Part shown: positions 10,500 through 21,892 of the stretch, piece after piece | Position numbering within the stretch: position 1 is the stretch's first letter | How the letters are laid out: the number at the start of each line of letters is the position of its first letter | DNA from: Symsagittifera roscoffensis | Lineage: Eukaryota > Xenacoelomorpha > Acoela > Convolutidae | Assembly (NCBI RefSeq): GCF_963678635.1 | Contig: NC_087066.1 | Coordinates: 330,201 to 394,200, forward strand | DNA: 64,000 nt | Direction: 5' to 3' | Notes under the pieces: generated by a model | The model's input: the letters and a program-made list of their open reading frames with translations, nothing else | The model's database searches: none | What the model was told of the DNA's origin: nothing | Program-made: the position numbers and the translations under genes

Positions 10500-10769
10500 C
10501 TACAAAACAAACCAATAACTCTAAAAACACCTGTTAAAACTTCAAGGCTAAACACATGCTCTTGATAATATATCAAACCATATAAAGAATATTCCGAGTT
10601 CACCATTTTTTTCAGAAAAGTTTGAAATCCAAAATATCAGTAGTCTACGCAGCCCATTTTTCCCTTTTCAGTTTTGGATCACGAAACAACATTTCTACGC
10701 ATTCTACGCAAAGAAGGTCCACGCATTTGAAAAACAAGCTTGAGCTGCTTAATGTACACTACATGATCT

Positions 10770-10990
10770 TTAGAAGTCGATCACGTTTTTCGTGACCTTT
10801 ACATTTTTCTGTTCGGTAGAGGAGTTTACCTCCATTTTAACAAGGGAAATGAAGGGAGCTTGAAAAAAAAACGAAAGTCCAATTGCTACAAATTTTAAAG
10901 ACTTTCCAAAAAAAAAAACTCCCAGACCCATTTAAGAATACTCAATACGTTCATTATCATTGACACTTTTTTGATGAGAGTAACTCATTT
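10770..10990 (+). repeat. R1 interspersed repeat, 5'-truncated copy 4
   Basis: It starts in the GAAGTCGATCACGTTTTTCG block and runs through CCAAAAAAAAAAACTCCCAGACC to a diverged 3' end. Confidence 0.6.
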
Positions 10991-11053
10991 GGATCAAAAT
11001 GTCACTTGGTAAAGTTAAAAAATAGCCAACAGATAGTTAGAAAAGATTCAATT

Positions 11054-11462
11054 TGGAACCTAATCCAAACTACATTTTATTATTTATCATTTAGACATTT
11101 AATCACTGTAAAGTATTTAATATTAACCAATCACAATCCATCTAACTAACTACCCATTTATTTGTAAGTGCTGAAAATACTTGTAATTTCAGCACCAGAG
11201 AGATTTGAATCTAACTTAGAAAATAGTTGACTCTCCCGAGTACTTCAGCAGCCGCAACAATACCAGTATACTCTAGATCTATTGAGCCTAGCAGAGACTA
11301 GTTAAACACCCTGAGACTAGTAGTAATAAGAGTAAGATTAGGATCGGTATTAGACTAAGAAGTTGCACGAATCTATCCGGCCGAAAATAAGATAGCGTGA
11401 CGAGCAGACGGTGTACCCTATCCGAAATTACTCTATGAGATAAGGACTACATACTTAACTCA
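11054..11462 (+). repeat. Solo LTR of the env-bearing provirus family
   Basis: This 409-bp sequence starts TGGAACC and ends TTAACTCA. It is flanked by the direct repeat AATT (11050-11053 and 11463-11466), a 4-bp target duplication as in gypsy-type insertions. It is the reverse complement of the LTR at 22959-23367, equally 409 bp, with scattered differences. No internal region is present, so it is a solo LTR left by LTR-LTR recombination, lying antisense to CNOT1 transcription. Confidence 0.9.
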
Positions 11463-11489
11463 AATTGAACGCAAATAAACAGGAAATGA

Positions 11490-12460
11490 ATTTTAAAGAA
11501 AAAAATAGGCCTTAAATCTCTTTGAAATTCTATAACTTTTAATGCCAGAAACTTTTTTTTTTGATTAAATTAAGCCATTTTGAGAAGACTGGAATAAAAG
11601 GTAATTTTTTATTTTGCTGGGAAATCTTATTTCGAAAGTGGATATAGTTTTTAAAAGTCCATAACGTTTTTCGGGACCTCAACACTGTTGCTCTTCAATA
11701 GCCGAAGCTTCAATTCGCGTACACAAGCAAAAATACATTCTATTCAATAGCGGAGTTTACAATAACGTTTTTCTGGACATCAACACTTTTGCTGTTCAAT
11801 AGCTGAGTTTACCTTCATTTTATTGAAAAAAAAACAGAGAAGAAGCTTCAATCAATTCGAGTACACAAGCAAAAATACGGCAAAAGCGACTCAAAACAGG
11901 CAAAGAAAAAATGGAGAGTAAACAGAACTCTTGAAATACTACAAAAACTTTTATGCACCGTATTCGAAACACAGTTATAGAAATTGCGAAATTTACTTCC
12001 TCCAAGCTGCGCCATGTGCTCTTGCAGATAGTCCAACAATAGTGGCACAGCTGAAACGGGAGATAACTGTTGAAACTTTAGAAAAATTCTTACTGATAAG
12101 GAACGAAACGCATAATTTTCAAAATCTTGAAGCCGTCTTTACCGAAAACCATGAGATTTATCTACTCAAATCAGGAATTTGCAATTTATTAGAAGAAATT
12201 CCTACTGCTTTTTTTATAACATTCGCTGGGAAAACTCAAAAATCAAAATTAGACGTCGATCACGTTTTTCCTGTGCTTTACACTTTTGCTATTCGACAGA
12301 GGAATTCTCGTTCCTTGTAACAATGGAGACACACAGAACTCAAAAAAAAATCAGAAGTCAAACCGCGAAAAGTCGAAATTAAGCATACTAAACTTAAAGA
12401 CTATCCTGAAAAAAAAACAAAAAAAATCATCAAGACGTAATAGAGCACCACTACGTTCGT
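11490..12460 (+). repeat. R1 interspersed repeat, copy 5, disrupted
   Basis: The 5' half lies at about 11490-11710 (CTGGGAAATCT, CGTTTTTCGGGACC) and a second half at about 12220-12460 (GATCACGTTTTTCCTGTGC, then CCTGAAAAAAAAAC and ACTACGTTCGTTACTC). The intervening 500 bp include a partial internal duplication of the CAACACTTTTGCTGTTCAATAG block and an unidentified insert. Confidence 0.5.
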
Positions 12461-12734
12461 TACTCATTTTTTTTCCTTCCCACCCACTTCACAAGAGCGT
12501 AATGTTTATGGTGTAACAAGTGGTTTTACAAGATTCAGCATGTTGTTCAAATATGCCTGCGATGGCCTAATTAGTATTTATGTCAATTTTCATAATAATC
12601 GGATAATGTTAGCAAACAATTTACTTGTAAAAATTTGCAGGAAGGATTAAGAGCCTATAACTCTTAAATAATTGCGAGATAAATTGAGTTGGAAAAATTC
12701 TGAAATCGAGTTTTATTATTGTACTCTTGTTTGA

Positions 12735-13135
12735 AACAAATAGCTTTTTTCGGTTCATTTCATGAAATAACAGAGGCGAAGCTGGGATTTGCAAACACAT
12801 GCGAGAACACGACCAAAAAGCAGCTCTATCAAATGAAATAAGACAAAGTAGAAATACGCCTCGAAATAGTAGAAACTCGGCCACGTCTAGGATTCAAGAC
12901 TGGGACCTACTGCAATCAAGAGATGTGCTAGCTAGCTAGTGTAAAGCTAGCTAGTGTAATAAATTGGAATATAATAAACTAAAGGAATCCACATTAACTT
13001 AGAATGTATAAATTGGAAAGCATGAGTACAAATTATAAGTAAGTGATGCATATCCAAAAAAATGGCATATAAATTGGGTTGGAAAATTCACGACCCATAT
13101 AAGAGTCTGAACTACGTTCATCAACACTGAATCAT
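12735..13135. repeat. SINE-like repeat with tRNA-like segment plus R1 3' end
   Basis: 12775-12870 carries the motif ACAGAGGCGAAGCTG ... AAAAAGCAGCTCTATCAAATG that recurs at 22716-22800. It is followed by a tRNA-like minus-strand segment (to about 12950). 13085-13130 is an R1 3' end (CACGACCCATATAAGAGTC, CTACGTTCATCAAC) that stops only about 10 bp from the 13142 exon. Confidence 0.5.
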
Positions 13136-13141
13136 GATTAC

Positions 13142-13288
13142 CTGGAAGCTAATTCCGTCGAGAACTTCATCCGGCGCACAAAGCTCCATGAAGAGCATGA
13201 TAAAAATTCGGTGGTAGGGCAGCTGCTGGAAGCTAGTGTTCTTCAACTCATGATCCTGCAGCAGAACGCCAGTCAACAGACCCAGCAC
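13142..13288 (-). CDS. CNOT1: CNOT1 exon, NOT1 domain
   Basis: The exon reads VLGLLTGVLLQDHELKNTSF then QQLPYHRIFIMLFMELCAPDE to ISFQ; 49 codons, phase 0. The acceptor is CAG (13289-13291), the donor CAG|GTAATC. Confidence 0.96.
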
Positions 13289-13398
13289 CTGAACACAAGA
13301 CAACACTAGAAAAAAACACGACATGTGCTGAATCTTTCCAGTGGGTTGGTGTGGGTGTGTTTGTGTGTGTGTGTGGGTTGATTGTAATATGAACTTGC

Positions 13399-13944
13399 CT
13401 TGTTGAGCAGGTTTATTTTGGTGAGTGTGTTTGCGGCGTCGCCAGAGTGTCTGACGAGGAGGGCGATGAGGCGGACGAATGCGTCCAGCGTGTGGTAGCA
13501 TCTGGCCCTGGTGAGAGAGTGGTTGGGACTGTTGGTGGAGTCATTCAGAGCCCGGTAGCACACATCCACACACACTTCGGTGCAGATGCGGAAGAAGCGA
13601 GTGATGAGGTCGTCTGTCTTCAGGATGCCCTGCGTGTGCATCTGAGTCACAAATGTGGAGAATGCTTTCGTGCTGTCCTTGCCACTGTTCTGCGAGTGGT
13701 ACATGGTCACCCATTCCCTCAGCAACTGATCAGTCTTCTCCTTCAGCCCAGGTGGGTCGTCGAACTCCCTGGCCTGAGAGATGCCAGAGTGCATCATCCC
13801 GATGGGTCCTCCGGGCTGTCTGTCGATCACACTGTTGTCCACACTTGCCCCAATCATCTCGATCAACCGACTCAGCTCTTCGGGGGGACTGCGGGATCCC
13901 TTTCCGATCCGGATCAACATCTCTATCGTGCCGTAAAGGTCAGC
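13399..13944 (-). CDS. CNOT1: CNOT1 large exon with GC donor, start of NOT1 domain
   Basis: This is 182 codons starting [18 protein letters not shown] and containing [31 protein letters not shown] and [20 protein letters not shown], ending [11 protein letters not shown]. The acceptor is TAG (13945-13947). The donor is AAG|GCAAGT, a consensus GC donor, and the LLNK-VLG junction is exactly that of other animals. The following 110-bp intron contains a GT-rich microsatellite (13340-13380). Large plus-strand frames here are shadows. Confidence 0.96.
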
Positions 13945-14006
13945 CTAGAACACACATAAGTCCAACCATTGAAAAAATACTAAAGGGCGTCTTTTCCCTC
14001 TCTTAC

Positions 14007-14372
14007 ATATTTGGCCTCGAGGAGTGCGTTCGTGGTGGCCTCATCGAACAGATATTTGTACACTAGTTTCATGGCAAATGAGACCACGGTGTAGTTGAAG
14101 CCGTTCTCCATGGCGGCCGTGAGGTACATGTCGAACTGCTGCATGTTGACCAGTCTGGTCTTGATCAAACAGTCGATGCCGTCCACACAGTACTTGTTTG
14201 GCTCCCTGCTCTCAATCAGAGCCTTTGTCACATTCTTGTTAGTCCACATGGCCCCGTACGCCCTGGGGTCCTGTAGTGCCTTCAACACGAGCAGATGACA
14301 GTCTCGGAACCGCATCACCATCTCCTGGGGGTCGGGCGGGTTCAACAGTCCTTGCAGCAGACTGTCCACAGT
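14007..14372 (-). CDS. CNOT1: CNOT1 exon, connector region
   Basis: The exon reads TVDSLLQGLLNPPDPQEM, then RDCHLLVLKALQDPRAYGAM and ends LLEAKY; 122 codons. The RxCHLLVLKALQD motif is characteristic of NOT1. The acceptor is TAG (14373-14375), the donor GTAAGA; the downstream intron is only 62 bp. Confidence 0.95.
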
Positions 14373-14426
14373 CTAAACACAAAACACTCAACACTTATAA
14401 AACATGAACATGTTGATGGTGTGTAC

Positions 14427-14711
14427 ATAGTGATCTGCATGAAGATGGTGTCTAGCCTTCGAAAGAAGAGAGATGGCGGCCAATATTTCACGCGAGTTTC
14501 TGGCCACTGCCACGTTTTCCAGTAGAGTCTGCATGGCGCCAAACAGTCTGGATGCAGAGTGTTGCTGGCACGCCTTCAAATGCTGCTCCAGTTCGCTCAC
14601 CATTTTGCTATACATGTAGCCCAAATCATCGCTTGAGGCTGCTCCCCCTCCTGCTCCTGCGCCTCCAACTGCACTCAAGGCAGCTGTCGCGTGGTGACTA
14701 ATTGCACCCAG
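14427..14711 (-). CDS. CNOT1: CNOT1 exon, connector region
   Basis: The exon reads LGAISHHATAALSAVGG, a Gly/Ala-rich stretch, then YMYSKMVSELEQHLKACQQH and AVARNSREILAAISLLSKA to ADHY; 95 codons. The acceptor is TAG (14712-14714), the donor TAT|GTACAC, and the following intron is 54 bp, the shortest in the gene. Confidence 0.93.
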
Positions 14712-15173
14712 CTAAGCAGAAACTTAAGAGTAAATACTATCTGCCTTGAAAATTATTTGCTCAGTACTATTTCTAACACAGACGCGAAGCTGTACTTAGC
14801 AAATACTAGCGTCAAAACACAAAGAAGTAGCCTTTAAGATGTTAAAAAAGAGAGAAAGGGCATGAAAATAAAAATATTAATGAGTCTTGAAAAAAAGGGG
14901 GAATCGAACCAAAAAAGGGGGGCTGGAGCAACCAATTCGACTGCCCTACACAGCAGTGCTGCTGAATATTAAGGGACCCATACACTAGTGACTGATAAAT
15001 CGGAGAAGGCAGGCTACTAAACTGAAAATACTGGCTGCAAAAAGGAAACCGAAATGTGCACTATTTTTAGCGAGTTGTTTTCAAAAAACTGGACTAACAG
15101 TATAACACAGTGGTTGCAAGGTCGCTTGCGTAACACTCGCATGTGACTGATGTGCCTGTCTAATATTTTCTAC

Positions 15174-15542
15174 CTGGGATGCCCGTGGGTCTTCAGTGGG
15201 TGCTGTTCCAGTGTGGACTGGTGGTCTGTTGGCGAATCCGGGAATCTCTCTTCCAAACTCCTCGTACACGACCAGCTGCTTGGGCGTGACTGTGCCCACC
15301 TTCATCCTCAGCTGCTCTGGCATGCGCTCTGCCTGGTAGGTGAGCACTTTGGGGTCACAGTAGCGTCTGTTCTCGTTCCTCGCGTGTCTGCGCAGATCGA
15401 ACTCAGTGGACAGCTTCTTCTCTATCTCCACCAGTGCCTTCTCAATCGCACTCTTCTGCGTGAAAGCTACACACAACTCCAGATTGTCATTCGCTATCCC
15501 ATGTGCAATGCTCTGCACCAACTCCGCTGCAATGCTCGCATT
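15174..15542 (-). CDS. CNOT1: CNOT1 exon, CNOT9-binding region
   Basis: This 123-codon exon reads [20 protein letters not shown] and contains [37 protein letters not shown] and [13 protein letters not shown]. These are signature blocks of the DUF3819 (CNOT9/CAF40-binding) region. The acceptor is TAG (15543-15545), the donor CAG|GTAGAA. Confidence 0.96.
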
Positions 15543-15624
15543 CTACCAAGAGGAAACAAAGACATAATTAAAAATTACATATCAACTGGCTCAACTGTTT
15601 GGATGAATGTGTGGCGTAGCCTAC

Positions 15625-15826
15625 CCTGAGCTGTTGGAGGAATGCGTTCTTGAGGCTGTTCGTGCATGCGATCAGCAGGGGCTCTTTGCACGTGATCAGG
15701 GTCATGGTGGCTGTGAGGTGTCGGGTGATATTGAATGCACTCGTCTTCATCCGCATCTCCTCCGGGTCCAGAGCGAAGTCCTTCTTAATCATCTGCTCAC
15801 ACGTGATCACCGCAATCCGCACACTC
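15625..15826 (-). CDS. CNOT1: CNOT1 exon, CNOT9-binding region
   Basis: The exon begins with one base completing an Arg/Ser boundary, then SVRIAVITCEQMIKKDFALD, PEEMRMKTSAFNITRHLTAT, ending FLQQLR. The acceptor is TAG (15827-15829), the donor AGG|GTAGGC; an 82-bp intron follows. Confidence 0.95.
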
Positions 15827-17336
15827 CTACATCAACACAACCATACACTCAATTACAACCCCAATCTGACATATCACTCTGCTCGCTTTGAATCTGATTT
15901 GATAGGAACATGGCTGACAACAGGGCTTATGATAAATTTGTTCCACTTGAAATATTTGGGTGTCTATATACCGATCAAAGTATAATCCATTCGATGAGCA
16001 GAGTATGTAAGCCAGCGGAAAAAACGTCAAGGGAATTTGTACAAAAAGACTAGACATATGATACAACACAAACATAGCATTCCGAAATTGACAGCCCGAA
16101 ATTGAGAAGGAAGCTACTAAGTTTTAAACAACCTGAAAATTTTAATAGAGCTTGCTTTCCTAAAGCTATCAAAATTTTCATAGCTTGGTGTCACTTTGTC
16201 TTGAATAAAGCTCTTATTTAAAAAAAAATGCAGCCCAAAGAAGATCATTGAAACTGAAGTTTGCATTAAAACACAACAGAAAAAAGGAAACTAAAAATTC
16301 GCAAAAATTCCGAGCAACGGGAACTGGGCAGAAAAAAATGAACAGACGAACGATAGTCCGGAAAGTATAAAGTTTCAAGCTGGCTAAAATCAAGTCCCGG
16401 CCGGATTCGAAACAAAAGCCCTGGTGCTGGATGGTTGCTTGAAACTAAGGTTCGCATCACTTGCGAAACAAAAATTAACACAGAGGTGAAGCTGCAGTTT
16501 TGCAGACACATGCGAGAAAGCGTCAAAATTAAGGAGCTTTAAAACCCACAAAACTCAAATTTTGCATTTAATAATTTGGAATGTAATAAAATAAAGGCAA
16601 CCACATTAACGTTGAAAACTTTCTGAAATGGGATTTGAACTATTGTACTGTTGTAAGAAACAAACAGCTTTTTTTCGGTTCAATTGATGAATTAAAAAAG
16701 CATTAACTGAGTTAGCTTATTACTAATCAGAAGTCAAAGCACTTCTGAGAAATAAACTGCTAACACGGTCTACCGATTCAAAAGTGCCACCAAAAGTTGC
16801 ACTATTATTTGCGACTTCGGGTAAAAAAAATTAAGTTGCATCGTGCTATCACACTATGCTACGCTCGTGTAATGACCACGATTGTTTTTGTCAACACACG
16901 GTTGGAAAAGATTAATGAACGCAAAGATTCAGAAAAAAAACTGTTGTTAGTTGAAAAACTTCAACTTCGAAAATTACATTGAAAATTAAATGCCCTTAAA
17001 GCTCTTTGACATTCAAGAACAACTTATGATTGGTGATAAAAAATAACCAAATTTGAGGAAACTGGATCAAAAGGTAAACTTTAAATTCCACCGTCAAGTC
17101 TGGACAATAAAATCCAATTCCGTACGTTTCCATTATACCTGTTTTTCATGACTTCTAAGGGCTTTCGAAATTAGAAGTAGATTACGTTTTTTGTGACCTT
17201 TAAACTTTAGCTGTCCGATAGTGGAGTTTGCCTTCTTTTGAAAAAATGAAATGAACTGAACTTACAAATCAAACCGCGAAAAATCAAATTCCTGAAAAAA
17301 AAACTGAGGGAGAGGGTGAGGTGGGTGTTAGTGCAC
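15827..17336. repeat. CNOT1 intron filled with R1, R2 and SINE-like repeats
   Basis: 16395-16460 is a minus-strand tRNA-like SINE head. 16470-16650 carries the ACAGAGGTGAAGCTG repeat. 16640-16870 is an intact R2 copy (TTGTACTGTTGTAAG, then TTTTTTTCGGTTCA and TGCCACCAAAAG). 16895-17305 is R1 copy 7, ending within about 30 bp of the 17337 exon edge. The order suggests R2 and R1 may be parts of one longer element. Confidence 0.55.
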
Positions 17337-17872
17337 CTGTCGATGAGTGGGGTGAGTAGCTCCTGCACCGTCTTCTCTATGTTGGGCTTGATGAGGTGTC
17401 TGAGGGTGGGGTGTTGGTGGAAGAGGGAGTTGGAGTAGTTGTCCCGGATCTTCCCAGTCAGCCCAGACTGGACACTCTGGTGGTTGATCTCCTGGTACGC
17501 GTACTGTGGCTGCTTCATCACCAACACCTGTTGCTGCTGCTGATGTTGTTGTTGTTGTGCACCCAGTTGTGCTGCAGACCCGGAGGCACTCTGGACTGCG
17601 GCGGCTGCTGCTAGTGCGGCACTGTGTTGCTGTTGATGATGTCTATGTTGCTGCTGTTGTTGCTGCTGCTGCAGAGCAGTGAAGTGTGCGATGGCTCTGG
17701 AGTTCAGCTGCAATTCACTGCTGCCACCCAACTGCACCACCTCTGATGAGCCAGAAACCCCCGCCGACTCGGCCGACAGAGCACCACATGGCATTCGGGG
17801 TGCCAGCTGCGGAACAATCTTGACCATCGTCTCTGTCTTGTTCAGATGACATGGCCGGTTTTTCTGCACTTC
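17337..17872 (-). CDS. CNOT1: CNOT1 exon with polyglutamine/histidine tracts, start of CNOT9-binding region
   Basis: This exon of 178 codons plus two bases starts EVQKNRPCHLNKTETMVKIV. A long low-complexity stretch follows, with two Gln tracts (the first broken by His-Arg-His-His), Ala runs and Ser/Gly. It ends in conserved sequence: QYAYQEINHQSV, LFHQHPTLRHLIKPNIEKTV and QELLTPLIDR. The acceptor is CAG (17873-17875); the donor ACAG|GTGCAC splits an Arg codon exactly as in other animals. The glutamine codons mix CAG and CAA. Confidence 0.93.
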
Positions 17873-18239
17873 CTGTTTTTGAAGCACACAATCCAGTAAT
17901 TTGCAGCCTTAGAAATTGATACAATTGGATAACTAAAAGTTTAAAACTCATTTCGTTGCGATCCAATAAGAATCATCGAACAAAAAAAAATTAAAAGAAA
18001 CCTTTTAAAGCTCCGCAAAAATTCTTATTATTTCATATTCATCATATTCATTATCAGTTTTTAGAAATAGCCGAGTTTTAAAGAAAAAAAACATCTGCCC
18101 TTTAAAATCTTTAAATTTCACAAACGGTGTACAGATCTGAAGTGCAAATGATCTGATCATTTTCAGCCCAACCTTGGATATCGCTATTGTACCAAATAAA
18201 CAGAATCAGTCGTTTCTTATTATTAGAATAATTCTTATC

Positions 18240-19560
18240 GAAGCGGGATGAAAAACGTAACTTTCAAATTTTCAAAAATTGGACTCTTCCCAAAACATTG
18301 TTGTTTCTCAACTAAAATTTCAGTTTAGCCGCTTATGAAGGTGAGATATCAATCACCCGTTCTTACAATAGACTTCAATATGAAACTTGGCAGTGTAGTA
18401 GACAGTGGACATTTCCCAAAAAGATCTCAAGTGATCTAACCCATGACCGCGAATCCACTTTTGCCGCAAAGATTCCCATAATCTGTTTTTTTTTTCGATT
18501 GAACCATTAATTTGAGAACTGGCATGGTAAGTTTAGAGAATTGTCAAAACTTTCCAGAAAACGATCAGTTCAAAATGTAACTTTTCTCCAGGCCATAACT
18601 TTTATGTCAAAAACTCAGTGGGTAGCCGCTTATGTTGGAGAACATTTCGCAACCCGTTTCTTCGATTGAACCCATCATCCTCGATAATCAAAAAGAATCA
18701 AATAGCGGTCAAAAAATTGTAAGCGAACTTTTCCGAGAGCAATAAGATTTTGTTTAAAACAATTGAGTTGAACCGCTTTTGAAAGATAAATTCCCTCAAC
18801 CCCTTCAAACGATTGAACTCAAAATCTGATTTGGGAGGATAGTTTTCGAGAAAAGTCATTTTCAAAATACGGTCAAATAATTTTTAAAATGACTTTTCCG
18901 AAGGCCTTTATTTTGTGTAAAATTTTTTGGACGTAGACGCTCAAGCAGGAGAGCTTTCCACAACCCGTTCTTTCGAATGAATATGATTTCTCAGATTTGG
19001 GAGAATAGTTTTCGAAAAAATCGAAATCAAGACTTTTTCGAATGAGGGCCATAACTTTTGTGGAGAAAAACTTGATAAAATTGCTAATGCAGAGGAGCTT
19101 CCCACAGCTGGACTTGTATTTAATCCAAAATCTCAGTTTTGGAGATAAGTTTTTAAGACAAGTCAAAAAAGTTACAAAAACTGACAAAATAACAAAAAAT
19201 GTTTTGTGTTTTGCTACAGCAGCCTACTGATTCAAAAAGGCCACCAAAAGAATCATTTTTATTTGCAACTGGTTTGGAGAAAAGAAAATTCGTACTAAAA
19301 CACTACGCTAGCAGGTGTAAAAAATCCCAGAAAACAAAAAAAAAATGAAATTAAGGGGGGCCATAACTTTATGCTCAAAGAAAATTTAGGCGTAGCCGCT
19401 AATGCATAGAATCCTCCTTCAACTTCAACCTGTTCTTTCGATTGGATTCAAAATCTGAAATTGACAGTGTGATTTTCGATAAAAGACCAAAGTAAAAAAA
19501 AATTGATATTTCCGAGGGCCATAACTTTTTGTGCAAATCGTCGAATATAAAAATCAAGAA
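18240..19560. repeat. Degenerate tandem array, about 150-bp period
   Basis: A phrase close to GGGCCATAACTTTTGTG recurs near 18593, 18735, 18902, 19046, 19360 and 19518, spaced about 142-167 bp (one gap of about 310). Each is followed by a GTAGCCGCT-like phrase, CCCGTTCTTTCGATTGAA and TCAAAATCTGA ... AGTTTTCGA. The units are too diverged for a recent satellite. The array lies in the CNOT1 intron between exons 17872 and 21893. Confidence 0.75.
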
Positions 19561-20179
19561 ACCGAATCCAAAACATTTTCATTATACCTGTTCTTAGCAA
19601 ACTGGAGTTCAACTAAACTATCAAAAACGCCACGGACCTCTTTCGTCCAAGCAGATGAATCTGCGCCAAACGGACAAAATTGATATGCTAAGAGTGGATG
19701 TTTGCTGTGCAAGTACCACAGAAAATTCCAACCACATAAAATAAAAACTACTGTGATTTTTTTATCTTAGCGGTTGTCTTATTTGTGAGTGGTGTGATGA
19801 AAGGAACAAAAGAGAAGCATTCATTATAGTTAAATAAGTCATATTCTACTATGATTTTCTTCGAGAAATGAAAAAAGCTCAAAAAAATCGATGTTGAAAA
19901 AAAATTCTATTGTCAAAGAAAAGCAAAATGCAGCTTCAAAAGACGTATTTACGGCTTAAAAATTAGACTAGAAGCATTGAATTCAAACCCGATTTATTCA
20001 ACACAGAACAAATTTTTCACAAGAATTATAATGCCGACCGATCTAGGAAGGAAAAGATTTTCATTTGATACACCAATCAACCATTCTGATATTTTTGTGT
20101 TACCCGATAATTTTTGAAAAGAAAATAATTATTATAGCCGATGCGCATTTGGTAAGGACTTAATCAGTAAAAAGAAACA

Positions 20180-21790
20180 GAAGAAAAAAGTGGCTGTTTC
20201 TGAAAAAAACTTCTTTTTCGAAAATCATAGTACGAAATATTTGGAGGTTAAAGCTCTTGAAGAAAAATTCATGATTGAAAATTTTTTGATAAAACTAATA
20301 CGCTTTAGGAAAACAGGACCGATAGGTAATTATTCTGCTGGAAAGTCTGAAATAAAAAATCCATGATCTTAACATTTCAGCAGTTTGATGACAAAAAAAG
20401 TACTTTTGAGCTGTGACAAAAACTAAATGCCAATCGGTCATACTGATATTTATTTGTTTACCTTCTTTTTCGTGAAAAAAAAGCATTAACAATATCACCG
20501 ACGGGCAGTTGGAAAGGAGTCAAAAAGCGCATTGAAACAGAACAAATTTTTTCGAGAATCTTACTAAGAAATATTTGGCCTTAAAGCTCTTCAAGAACAA
20601 TTTATGGTTGACATTTTTTAAAGTCAAACCGCGAAAATCAATTTTGAGCAAAAAAAATGTAAGACTTGAAAAGAATAATCACGACCTCTATTTTGAAAAA
20701 CGCCAACGAAAACTAGTGCCCTTTGCCTGAATAGTTAGTTAACAGCAATACTTAGTAAATATATACTTGGAAGGATTGCTGTTAACTTCACAAAAATCGT
20801 CACAGAAGCGAAGCAAACTCTAGCGAGAACACAAACAGGCAGATCTATAAGGTGAAAAAAAGCATCGAAATTTGAAGAATAAAATAGACGACTTTAAACT
20901 TCATTGAATTTCTAGAATAATTTATTGACATTTTTTTTCATGAAATTAACCCAATTTCAAACTGCATCAAAACGTAGACATTTTATTTCACTGGGAAATC
21001 TGATAATTAAATTCCACTTTCGAAACTGAAAGTCGATCTCGTTTTTCGTGACCTTTACACTTCAGCTGTTCGATAGTGGAGTTTGACTTAACTTTAACAA
21101 TGGAAAAGCACTGAGCTTAAAATCAAATCAGAAATCAAGCCGCAAAAAAATCAAAACTAAGCGAGAACAATTTTTAGACTTTTTCCTGAAAAAAAAAACA
21201 ACAAAATCACCAAGACCTATACAAGAGTCTTCACTGCGTTCATTACTCTTTAAAAAATAACAGAAAACAACAAACCATACCCAAACGGCAGCCCGAAAGG
21301 TTTCAAGAACTCAAGACGCAGAAACAAGATCGATGAGGAGTGCAGTTTAAGTCGATTTGAGACCAAACATTGCCAAGGAACACAAGGAAATAGAAAAAAA
21401 ACAGACTAGTTTTTTTTTAATATAGTTTCGAATTTCAAAGAAAAAATATATGCCTCTAAATCCCTTTGATTTACAATAAGATTTATGATAAACACTTTTG
21501 TTTTTCTGATAAAATCAACCCAAATTGAGAAAACTCGATCAATAGATAAAAATTTTAAATTTCGAAACTAGAAGTCGATCACGTTTTTCGTGACTTTTAC
21601 AAATTTGCTGTTCGATAGTGGAGTTTGCCCTCCTTTAAGAATACAAATGCACTGTCCTTGAAAAGAAATCACAAGTCAAACCGCGAAACATCAAAATTGA
21701 GCGTAAACAAATCTTAGTAATTTTTCCTGAAAAAAAATCGCCAAGACCTATATAAGAGTATTCACTATGTTCGTTACTCTTAAAACCGAC
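20180..21790 (+). repeat. Three R1 copies in one CNOT1 intron
   Basis: Copies lie at about 20180-20700, 20880-21255 and 21290-21790, all plus-oriented. Each shows the CTGGGAAATCT or TTTCGTGAC block and the 3' hairpin: AAGAGTC ... (C)GTTCATTACTCTT near 21225 and AAGAGTATTC ... GTTACTCTT near 21768. Between the first and second is a short ACAGAAGCGAAGC repeat piece. The last copy ends about 100 bp from the 21893 exon. Confidence 0.65.
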
Positions 21791-21892
21791 ACTTACAGGT
21801 ATCATCGTAGAATCAATATAGTAGTTCGCTTAGCCAGAAAAAATTTGCACACTGCATGGTAAAGAAATGAGTTAAATTTAAAAAGAACTTAC

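Noticed and set aside
13340-13380. GT-rich stretch as a regulatory element
   Set aside because: It is a short (GT)n-type microsatellite in a 110-bp intron; nothing supports a further role.
13447-14066. Long plus-strand frames (170 and 137 codons)
   Set aside because: They are shadows of the conserved CNOT1 exon on the minus strand and show no domain of their own.
17207-17336. Downstream extension of the polyglutamine exon frame
   Set aside because: The donor GTGCAC after ACAG splits the Arg codon as homologues require; what follows is R1 repeat.
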